In this document: positions 1 through 6,877 of the stretch, one piece after another
How positions within the stretch are numbered: the first letter of the stretch is position 1
Layout of the letters: every line of letters begins with the position of its first letter
Assembly (NCBI GenBank): GCA_902158745.1
Contig: CABGHH010000005.1
Span: 1-26,218 of the forward strand
Length of the DNA: 26,218 nt
Direction: 5' to 3'
DNA from: Candidatus Methanolliviera sp. GoM_asphalt
GTDB taxonomy: Archaea; Halobacteriota; Methanoliparia; Methanoliparales; Methanoliparaceae
Program-made: the position numbers and the translations under genes
The notes under the pieces: model-generated
What the model saw: the letters and a program-made list of their open reading frames with translations, nothing else
Told to the model about the DNA's origin: nothing
The model's database searches: none

Positions 1-2
1 GC

Positions 3-614
3 GTGGGGACAGAGATCGATATGACGGATGCGGATGATTTTAGAAAGAAGGTAGGAGAAGAGAGCGGCGTTCATATAAGTATCAATTCATTGATCATAAA
101 AGCTGCGGCGGATGCATTGGAAGAGTTTCCAATCATTGCGGGGAGGCGGGTCGATAGACTCGACAGAATTATATGTCCAGACCCAAAAGCGATAAGGATA
201 GGGCTCCCCGTTCAGATAGGAGATACGATTCGTGGATTGATAGTCGAAAAAGCGAACCGAAAGGGATTGATCGGTATATCGAGAGAACTTAACGAAGAGG
301 TAAGATCGATGAAGGAGAAGGGTCTTCAGTCAGATATGGGATATTGGGATATACCGATACTGATCATCAGCAACGTTGGAACGATTGGATCTGTTACATC
401 CGGTTTTGGACAGATGGGCGGGGGAATAACGAGCACATTAGGGGTTGGAAGCATTCTTGAGAGACCTGTCGTTAGAGATGATGAGATCGTGATAAGAAAG
501 ATGATGAATGCAATTCTTCTTTGGGATCACTTTACGATGATGGCGAATACACCGATCGAATTCTTGAATGAGATTAAGAGGAGATTAGAAGAGCCGGATA
601 CTTATTTAGTTTGA
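3..614 (+). CDS. 2-oxoacid dehydrogenase E2-type acyltransferase catalytic domain, 5'-truncated by window edge
   Basis: The last 203 residues of a lipoate-dependent acyltransferase (E2) catalytic core. Visible landmarks are the EIDMTDADDFRKK segment near the cut edge, the I-K-A-A-A-D-A-L-E-E-F-P stretch, the IISNVGTIG strand that corresponds to the TISNLG motif, and GVGSILERPVV near the C-terminus. The family normally ends with DHRxxDG followed by a helix and L-E-x-P. Here that site reads DHFTMMAN, so the presumed catalytic His is kept while the Arg, the Asp and the Gly are replaced. The protein may therefore be a divergent or non-acyltransferase member. The reading frame is open to the window edge, so the start and any lipoyl domain lie outside, and GTG at 3 is not a believable start. 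No E1 or E3 gene is adjacent. Fold assignment is firm; catalytic function is uncertain. Confidence 0.75.
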   Translation: MGTEIDMTDADDFRKKVGEESGVHISINSLIIKAAADALEEFPIIAGRRVDRLDRIICPDPKAIRIGLPVQIGDTIRGLIVEKANRKGLIGISRELNEEVRSMKEKGLQSDMGYWDIPILIISNVGTIGSVTSGFGQMGGGITSTLGVGSILERPVVRDDEIVIRKMMNAILLWDHFTMMANTPIEFLNEIKRRLEEPDTYLV

Positions 615-621
615 ATTTTAG

Positions 622-714
622 AGATGAGAAGTTTTAAAATGATTGAAAATGTTTCATCTTCAAACTTAAAATTCGGAGAATTTTAAATGAATAGAATTTT
701 AAATGAATAGAATT
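622..714 (+). repeat. Intergenic hairpin repeat copy, with 16-bp tandem duplication
   Basis: Two successive palindromes follow the E2 gene. At 643-663 the arms TTGAAAATG and CATCTTCAA (one mismatch) flank a TTT loop. At 666-686 the perfect arms TTAAAATTC and GAATTTTAA flank a GGA loop. The second is followed by ATG. A 16-bp unit, GAATTTTAAATGAATA, is then tandemly repeated (678-693 and 694-709). The stretch aligns by eye with the minus strand of 19264-19376, sharing GAGTTTTAAATGATTG-like, AAATGTT, CAAACTT and CGGAGA..TTTTAAATG blocks in the same order. It is therefore a second copy of one dispersed element. Confidence 0.7.
639..686 (+). other. Mini-ORF within hairpin repeat (15 codons)
   Basis: ATG at 639 opens the frame MIENVSSSNLKFGEF followed by TAA, and the TAA is immediately followed by another ATG at 687. 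Two mini-ORFs of the same design sit at 19216-19263 and 19264-19359 on the other strand; they start MITN and MIAN and end KIGDF-stop. The 48-nt length is identical to that of 19216-19263. Translation is not demonstrated: the shared ends can also follow from palindrome constraints. Listed because the pattern recurs, not because it is a confident gene. Confidence 0.25.
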
Positions 715-882
715 GTCGAATAAATACAAATTTTATGACATCCTCATCAGGGTATAGATAAAGACGATCGGGCAATCTATCTATCGATTGATCGAGGAAT
801 TATTTAATTGTTCGGCAAAGCACAAAAAGAACAAAGTTAATATAGGTAAAAAAGTTAACTATAATAAGAAGGCTAAAATAAA
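715..882. promoter_or_regulatory. Upstream region of nrdD with repeated AAAGTTAA motif and palindrome
   Basis: An AT-rich non-coding stretch before the nrdD start. The octamer AAAGTTAA occurs at 833-840 and 851-858, each followed closely by TATA or CTATA, so a TATA-like element (about 837-844) lies inside a direct repeat with 18-bp spacing. Further upstream, CAATC (773-777) pairs with GATTG (786-790), and the pairing extends outward after a small bulge. These could be core promoter and operator sites for nrdD, but no known regulator motif is recognised. No strong Shine-Dalgarno precedes the nrdD ATG. Confidence 0.3.
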
Positions 883-3177
883 ATGAGATATTCATCGGTA
901 TTGGAGAGATCGGAGATCACACGCGAGAGTTCTGCAAAAACAGAGGAAATGAATCTTATGTTAGATGTTAGAACCACCGATGGGCACGTCCTTGCATGGG
1001 ATAAGAAGCATATCGTAGAGCAATTATTGAGAGAGACAAAATTAGCGGAGCAGTTTTATGGATTGCCTTCCTGTAAGCGAGAAGAGGCAGAAGAGATAGC
1101 AAAGGAGACCGAAGATAGGATCAAGAAGATGGGGATTACGTTTCTAAGTGGCCCTTTGATAAGAGAGCTCGTCAATATCATTCTCCTTGAGAGAGGCAGA
1201 CCAGAATGGAGGAACGTCTTGACCAGGGTTGGTATACCGGTATTCGATGCACACGAGATTGATCTTGGAGAAGGATTTGAGGCAAAGGAGAATGCAAACT
1301 TGCAAGGGAATGCAGAGACGTCTCATAAGAAGAAGGCAGACAAGATATGTAAGGAGCAGTATCTTTTATCACTTCCGAGAGAGCTCTCAGATCTTCATCT
1401 AAATGGGGATATTCATATTCATGACTTAGAATATTTTGGAACGAGGGCGTTCTGCCAGGATTGGGATCTGAGGTACTTCTTCTATTACGGTCTTATGCCG
1501 GATGGATCTGGGACTAGATCTTCCGTTGCAGGCCCGGCAAAAAGGCCAGAAGTGGCAGTTCTACACGCCGTAAAGGCATTGGGATCTGCTCAGACAAACT
1601 TCGCCGGAGGACAGGGCTTTTATAATTTTTTGACGTTTTTAGCTCCGTACTTCGAGAATTTGGATTATATAGAGATCGAACAACTTATGCAGATGTTCGT
1701 CTACGAGATGACGCAGATGATGGTCGCTCGTGGAGGACAGCTCGTCTTTTCAAGCGTGCAACTTACTCCTGGAGTTCCAAAGATATGGAGAGATGTCCGC
1801 CCTGTCTATAAGGGCAAGGTTTGGTCCGAAAGGACATATAAAGAGTTTGAGCGTGAAGTCAGGTTGGGTTTTTCTGCGTTGATGAACGTCATGTTAAAGG
1901 GCGATTATTGGGGAAAGCCCTTCAACTTTCCAAAGCCGGAGATCTCTATCGAGCCCCAATTCATCGAACCAGATTCCTGGGTTCTCGAATTTGATCATAA
2001 ACACCCAAAATTGCCTGACTACGAGGAACTTTATGATCTCTCCTTTGAATTGGCTGCCAAATACGGAACACCTTACTTTGATAACCAGTTGCCAGAATAT
2101 AGGGGTGCCGGAGAAGGTATAAGCTGTTATCAATGCTGCGCGTACCAATTCAGTTCAAATGCAGATACCGATCCAGATTTTGAGGATAAAATTCAATTTA
2201 AGGATGGAAAACACTTTAATCTTGGCAGTCTTCAGGTAGTATCTTTGAATTGTCCAAGAGCTTCCTATAGGGCAGGGGGAGATGACGATCTATTATCTGA
2301 AAATTTGTACAGGATGATGGATGCGGCAGCAGAGGTCTTTAAGATCAAATGGGATTGGATTTCCGATATAGTAAAAAGAGGTAGAATGCCTTTTGCATCA
2401 CAGAGACCCATGGACCCAATCACAAAAAAGAAGGGAGAAAGGGCCGTTGAGATAGAAAATCTCGTATGCACGATCGGCGTCGTTGGCGTAAATGAGATGG
2501 TTCAACATCATACTGGATATCAGCTCTACGAATCTAAAGACGCATTAAGATTGGCGATCTTGACGATGAATAAGATGAAGGCATACTGCAGAGAACTAAA
2601 GCAGAAGTGCGGTTTTGAGATAGTCCTTGCCAGAACACCGGCAGAGACTACGGTTCAGAGATTTGCGGTATCAGATCTTTTACACGAGGAATATAGGGAA
2701 GATGCCAAATTGGTTATCAAGGGGGATTTGAAAGCAGGTTTGAGAGGTATTCAAGAAGGAAAAAGAGATATCCCAATCTATTATACGAATGGGACACACG
2801 TGCCGGTGGATGCAAACATAGATATCTTTGAAAAGATTAAAATAGAGGAAAAATTTTTCCCGATCGTTGATGGAGGGGACATCTTTCACATATTTTTAGG
2901 AGAAGGTGCGCCAAACCCAAAAGCCCTACACGATTTGACGATGAATATAGCTAAAAAGACGCCAATCGGATATTTTGCCTTCACAAAAGATATGACGATA
3001 TGTCTCGACGATTATACGATAACTGGTGGCATTGCCGATACCTGTCCGGTCTGCGGGGGGAAGAATCTGGAGCATTGGTCAAGGGTTACCGGTTACCTAC
3101 AGGCGGTCAGCGGGTGGAATGAGGCGAAGAAACAAGAACTGAAGGAGAGACACAGATATTCAATGTCGTCAGGATGA
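883..3177 (+). CDS. nrdD: Anaerobic (class III) ribonucleoside-triphosphate reductase
   Basis: This enzyme reduces ribonucleoside triphosphates to deoxyribonucleotides by glycyl-radical chemistry, which requires anoxia. At 764 residues it is full length. Residues about 27-110 form an ATP-cone allosteric domain (DVRTTDGHVLAWDKKHI onward). The catalytic barrel carries the CYQCC cluster at 415-419, including the expected thiyl-radical cysteine. The C-terminus has the RVTGY glycyl-radical loop with G737. The zinc site just before it is C707-L-D-D710 and C721-P-V-C724, so one of the usual four cysteines is Asp here. The activase NrdG is not in the window. ATG at 883 is the first start after the AT-rich upstream region and places the ATP cone in the normal position. 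The TGA stop directly abuts tRNA-Lys, suggesting co-transcription. Confidence 0.95.
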   Translation: MRYSSVLERSEITRESSAKTEEMNLMLDVRTTDGHVLAWDKKHIVEQLLRETKLAEQFYGLPSCKREEAEEIAKETEDRIKKMGITFLSGPLIRELVNIILLERGRPEWRNVLTRVGIPVFDAHEIDLGEGFEAKENANLQGNAETSHKKKADKICKEQYLLSLPRELSDLHLNGDIHIHDLEYFGTRAFCQDWDLRYFFYYGLMPDGSGTRSSVAGPAKRPEVAVLHAVKALGSAQTNFAGGQGFYNFLTFLAPYFENLDYIEIEQLMQMFVYEMTQMMVARGGQLVFSSVQLTPGVPKIWRDVRPVYKGKVWSERTYKEFEREVRLGFSALMNVMLKGDYWGKPFNFPKPEISIEPQFIEPDSWVLEFDHKHPKLPDYEELYDLSFELAAKYGTPYFDNQLPEYRGAGEGISCYQCCAYQFSSNADTDPDFEDKIQFKDGKHFNLGSLQVVSLNCPRASYRAGGDDDLLSENLYRMMDAAAEVFKIKWDWISDIVKRGRMPFASQRPMDPITKKKGERAVEIENLVCTIGVVGVNEMVQHHTGYQLYESKDALRLAILTMNKMKAYCRELKQKCGFEIVLARTPAETTVQRFAVSDLLHEEYREDAKLVIKGDLKAGLRGIQEGKRDIPIYYTNGTHVPVDANIDIFEKIKIEEKFFPIVDGGDIFHIFLGEGAPNPKALHDLTMNIAKKTPIGYFAFTKDMTICLDDYTITGGIADTCPVCGGKNLEHWSRVTGYLQAVSGWNEAKKQELKERHRYSMSSG

Positions 3178-3251
3178 GGGCTCGTAGCTCAGTCAGGCAG
3201 AGCACCTGGCTTTTAACCAGGTGGTCGGGGGTTCGATTCCCCTCGAGCCCG
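3178..3251 (+). tRNA. tRNA-Lys (anticodon UUU)
   Basis: A complete cloverleaf can be drawn. The acceptor stem GGGCTCG (3178-3184) pairs with CGAGCCC (3244-3250), with discriminator G3251. The D stem is GCTC/GAGC. The anticodon stem CCTGG (3205-3209) pairs with CCAGG (3217-3221) around the loop CTTTTAA, giving anticodon TTT at 3212-3214. The T stem-loop is at 3227-3243 with loop TTCGATT. CCA is not encoded. The 5' end starts at the base after the nrdD stop codon, and rpoH begins 26 nt after the 3' end, so the tRNA is probably cut out of a longer transcript or has a promoter inside nrdD. Confidence 0.97.
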
Positions 3252-3277
3252 TGTAATATATAAAGAGGAGATATTCT

Positions 3278-3517
3278 TTGGGTAAATTTAATCTGTTTGA
3301 TCATGAGCTTGTTCCAAAGCACATATTGTTGAATGAAGAGGAAGCAAAAGAAGTTTTAAATAAGTATGATATAGAGAGAGAGATGCTACCGAAGATAAAA
3401 GAGAGTGATCCTGCGGCGAAGGAGATAAACGCAAAATCGGGAGACATAATAAAAATTATAAGGGAGAGTTACACGGCAGGAGAAACAGAGTTTTATAGAT
3501 TGGTAATAGATTGGTAA
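3278..3517 (+). CDS. rpoH: DNA-directed RNA polymerase subunit H (RpoH/Rpb5 C-terminal homologue)
   Basis: A small archaeal RNA polymerase subunit corresponding to the C-terminal domain of eukaryotic Rpb5. At 79 residues it has the normal family length. Characteristic segments are FDHELVPKH near the N-terminus and the AKSGDIIKIIRES...TEFYRLV end. It starts with TTG at 3278, supported by GAGGAG at 3265-3270 with normal spacing; no ATG fits. It is the first gene of the RNA polymerase cluster and lies directly downstream of tRNA-Lys. The last codons and the stop fall inside an 11-bp tandem repeat (3497-3534), which appears to have altered the extreme C-terminus (VIDW). Confidence 0.93.
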   Translation: MGKFNLFDHELVPKHILLNEEEAKEVLNKYDIEREMLPKIKESDPAAKEINAKSGDIIKIIRESYTAGETEFYRLVIDW

Positions 3518-3534
3518 TAGATTGGTAATAGATT
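3497..3534 (+). repeat. 11-bp tandem repeat spanning the rpoH stop codon
   Basis: The unit AGATTGGTAAT occurs three times in a row (3497-3507, 3508-3518, 3519-3529), followed by a partial copy AGATT. Because 11 is not a multiple of three, each unit is read in a different frame. rpoH terminates at TAA 3515-3517 inside the second unit. The repeat lies just upstream of the polypurine ribosome-binding stretch of rpoB. Replication slippage is the simplest origin. Confidence 0.9.
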
Positions 3535-3553
3535 AGTTGAGGGGGTTTTAATC

Positions 3554-6500
3554 ATTTTAGATAGAGACATCTTATTTAAAGCCTGTTTTACGCGCGAGAA
3601 GATATGCCAGCATCATATCGCCTCTTTTGACAAGTTCATGGATGAGGGGCTTCAAAATGTTGTTGATGAATTCGGAACGATCGAAACGGATATAGAAGGG
3701 CTCTTCGTGAGATTGGGTAAGATACGGTTAGGAGAACCAATCTTAAAAGAGGCGGATGGTGTTGTAACCAAACTTTACCCAAATGATGCCAGGATAAGAG
3801 GTATCTCCTATTCTGCCCTGCTATATTTAGAGATGACTCTGGTGGATGGAGACGACGTGAAGGAGACAAAGGAGGTTGAGATAGGATTCTTACCAATAAT
3901 GCTGAGATCGAAGGTATGTAGCCTGAGCGGTCTAACGGACGAGGAGATGATAGAATGCGGTGAAGACCCGATGGATTTGGGAGGCTATTTCATCGTAAAT
4001 GGTACAGAACGTGTCTTGATGACATTAGAGGATCTGGCGCCCAATAAAATATTTATGGGGGAGCAGGAGAGAACATGGGGTAAAATTGATTTTGCAGAGG
4101 TGATATCACAAAATAGGGGTTATAGATCTAGGGTAATCGTCGAAAAGGATAGAAAATCTATTTTACATGTAGTATCTCGATCTTTGCCGAAAAAAATAGA
4201 CTTTGTCACCGTTGTCAGGGCCTTGGGCATGAATACGGATGAGGACGTCGCTAATTTAATGTCTGACGATCCAGAAATAGAGAAATTTGTAGGCGAAAAC
4301 TTAGACGAAGCAGGGGTTAATACGACAGAAGAAGCGATTAAAGAGATCGGCAAACGGGTTTCCCCCAATCAGTCGGAGGAATATCAAATAAAAAGGGCTA
4401 ATTATATCTTAGATAGATATCTATTACCTCATATAGGAGATAAACCGGAAAATAGGCTGGAAAAAGCTTATTTTTTGGGTAGAATGGGAGAATCGTGTTT
4501 TAAACTTGCCATAGGCCAAAAAAGGAAGGATGATAAAGATCACTATGCGAACAAACGGCTAAAGCTGGCTGGAGACCTCATGGAGAATCTCTTTAGAATC
4601 TCTTTTTCTCGTCTCTTGAAGGATATAAAATATCAGCTCGAGAGGACTAAACTGAGAAGAAGGGATCTGAATGTGATGACGATTGTAAGATCAGATGTTT
4701 TAACAGATAGGATGCTGCATCCGATGGCCACCGGAAATTGGGTGGGCAACAGGAGTGGGATCTCTCAGCTTTTAGATAGAACTGATTATATGTCGGCGAT
4801 ATCACATCTAAGGAGGGCACTATCTCCACTCTCAAGATCACAGCCTCATTTTGAGGCAAGGGATCTTCATTCCACACATTGGGGGCGTATATGTCCTTCT
4901 GAAACTCCAGAAGGGCCAAATTGTGGTCTGGTAAAGAATTTTTCCCAGGAGGCCGAAATATCGACAGGTGTTGGAGATATAGAAGGGCTGAAATCTACGC
5001 TATATGAATTGGGTTTAATACCCCTAAGATCGTTAGATCTCTCATCCAAAAAGGGCAAGGTTGGTGTATGCTTGGACGGTACCGTTGTGGGATTTCATAA
5101 GAACCCGATAGAATTTGTAGATAAAATTAGAGGACTTAGAAGACAAAATAAAATCTCTTATCAAGTTAACATTGCATTTGATAAAGAAACGGGCGAAGTT
5201 ATTATAAACACAGATAGTGGAAGGGTTAGGCGGCCTTTAATAGTAGTAGAGGATGCAAGACCACTTGTAAAAGACGAAGATATCAAAAAATTAAAGAATA
5301 ATAAGATAAAATTTGAGGATCTGGTAAAAGTAGGTGCCATAGAATATTTGGACGCAGACGAAGAAGACGATTGCTATGTTGCAATAGATGAAGCCTCTTT
5401 AACGAAGGAACATACTCACTTAGAAGTTGCCCCCGCCCTAATCCTGGGTATATGTGTAGGGTCACTTCCATTTCCAGAATACAACTCCTCTCCCCGTAAT
5501 ACGATGGGAACGGCGATGATGAAACAATCGATAGGTTTTCCGTGCGCCAACATCAAGTTGAGGCTTGATACAAGAGGGTATTATCTGCAATATCCCCAAT
5601 CGCCTCTGGTAAAGACGCAAACTTCCGACGTCATAAAATTTGACGATAGGCCTGCGGGACAGAATTTTGTGGTTGCTGTTCTATCTTACGGTGGATACAA
5701 CATAGAAGATGCTCTTATACTGAACAAAGGTTCAATAGATAGAGGTTTGTCAAGATTATACTTCTTCAGGAGTTATGAAGGCGAAGAAAAGAGATATCCT
5801 GGTGGGCAGGAAGAGAGGTTTGAGGTTCCAGATCCGGATGTGCGGGGGGCAAGGGAGAGAGAAACTTATTCTTACCTGGATGAGGATGGATTGATCTTTC
5901 CTGAGATAAATGTGGAAGAAAACGATGTTTTAATGGGAAAAACGAGCCCGCCACGGTTCTTAGAAGAGCCAACTGATTTTGGAGAGATAGGCCCCCAAAA
6001 GAGAAGAGAATCCTCTGTGACGGTTAGACACAATGAAGGGGGTATAGTAGATGTGGTTCTTATTACGAAAAATGTGAATGGAACAACATTATCCAAGGTA
6101 AAAGTGAGAAAACAATGTATACCAGAACTGGGAGATAAATTTGCCTCCAGACACGGCCAGAAAGGTGTTGTTGGTTTAATAGTTCCTCAGGAGAGTATGC
6201 CTTTCACGGCGGAGGGGATCGTCCCGGATTTGATCATAAATCCCCATGCCATCCCGAGCAGGATGACCGTTGGACATAACTTGGAGATGGTTGGTGGGAA
6301 GGGTGGAAGTTTAGATGGAAGAAAGATCGATGGAACGGCCTTTTCTGGGGAGAAAGAGGGAGATTTGAGGAATATCCTGATAAAACACGGATTTGCCCAT
6401 ACCGGAAAAGAAGTGATGTATGATGGTATAACTGGGAAGAAGATAGGAGTGAACGTCTTTACAGGTGTGATCTATTATCAGAGATTATATCACATGAGTG

Positions 6501-6868
6501 GACTGAAGATACACGCGAGATCGAGGGGGCCTGTACAGGTCTTGACCCGGCAACCGACGGAGGGCAGGTCGAGAGATGGTGGATTGAGATTTGGCGAAAT
6601 GGAAAGGGACGTCCTTGTGGGATATGGAAGTGCATTGGTACTGAAAGAGAGACTTCTGGACGAATCTGATAAGGTGAGAGAACTCGTCTGTGGCAAGTGT
6701 GGCATGATTGCCATACATGATAAAAGGAGAAATGTAAACGTCTGTCCTATCTGTGGAAGTTCCTCTGAGATATATCCAATAGAGATGAGCTACGCGTTTA
6801 AACTCCTCCTCGACGAGATGAAATCTCTCGGGATTGCTCCTAGGCTGGTGATAGAAGATGCAATTTAG
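3554..6868 (+). CDS. rpoB: DNA-directed RNA polymerase subunit B, fused B''+B' form
   Basis: The second-largest catalytic subunit of RNA polymerase, about 1104 residues, not split into B'' and B'. Diagnostic segments include HSTHWGRICPSETPEGPNCG, SPRNTMGTAMMKQSIG, GGYNIEDALILNKGS and GDKFASRHGQKGV in the hybrid-binding domain. A C-terminal zinc site is formed by CGKC and CPIC. The first ATG is at 3638, but the same frame upstream encodes a clear RpoB N-terminus (ILFKACFTREKICQHHIASF, matching the family's F-x(n)-V-R-Q-H-I-x-S-F pattern). Back to the stop at 3518-3520 there is no ATG, GTG or TTG. A purine-rich ribosome-binding stretch, GAGGGGG (3539-3545), precedes ATC 3551 and ATT 3554. I therefore infer initiation at a rare codon, most likely ATT 3554 or ATC 3551. 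Product identity is certain; the start is inferred. Confidence 0.93.
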   Translation: MLDRDILFKACFTREKICQHHIASFDKFMDEGLQNVVDEFGTIETDIEGLFVRLGKIRLGEPILKEADGVVTKLYPNDARIRGISYSALLYLEMTLVDGDDVKETKEVEIGFLPIMLRSKVCSLSGLTDEEMIECGEDPMDLGGYFIVNGTERVLMTLEDLAPNKIFMGEQERTWGKIDFAEVISQNRGYRSRVIVEKDRKSILHVVSRSLPKKIDFVTVVRALGMNTDEDVANLMSDDPEIEKFVGENLDEAGVNTTEEAIKEIGKRVSPNQSEEYQIKRANYILDRYLLPHIGDKPENRLEKAYFLGRMGESCFKLAIGQKRKDDKDHYANKRLKLAGDLMENLFRISFSRLLKDIKYQLERTKLRRRDLNVMTIVRSDVLTDRMLHPMATGNWVGNRSGISQLLDRTDYMSAISHLRRALSPLSRSQPHFEARDLHSTHWGRICPSETPEGPNCGLVKNFSQEAEISTGVGDIEGLKSTLYELGLIPLRSLDLSSKKGKVGVCLDGTVVGFHKNPIEFVDKIRGLRRQNKISYQVNIAFDKETGEVIINTDSGRVRRPLIVVEDARPLVKDEDIKKLKNNKIKFEDLVKVGAIEYLDADEEDDCYVAIDEASLTKEHTHLEVAPALILGICVGSLPFPEYNSSPRNTMGTAMMKQSIGFPCANIKLRLDTRGYYLQYPQSPLVKTQTSDVIKFDDRPAGQNFVVAVLSYGGYNIEDALILNKGSIDRGLSRLYFFRSYEGEEKRYPGGQEERFEVPDPDVRGARERETYSYLDEDGLIFPEINVEENDVLMGKTSPPRFLEEPTDFGEIGPQKRRESSVTVRHNEGGIVDVVLITKNVNGTTLSKVKVRKQCIPELGDKFASRHGQKGVVGLIVPQESMPFTAEGIVPDLIINPHAIPSRMTVGHNLEMVGGKGGSLDGRKIDGTAFSGEKEGDLRNILIKHGFAHTGKEVMYDGITGKKIGVNVFTGVIYYQRLYHMSGLKIHARSRGPVQVLTRQPTEGRSRDGGLRFGEMERDVLVGYGSALVLKERLLDESDKVRELVCGKCGMIAIHDKRRNVNVCPICGSSSEIYPIEMSYAFKLLLDEMKSLGIAPRLVIEDAI

Positions 6869-6877
6869 GTGGATAGT

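Noticed and set aside
3638..3640. ATG 3638 as the rpoB start
   Set aside because: It would delete the conserved N-terminal segment encoded in the same frame upstream, and no Shine-Dalgarno lies just before it.
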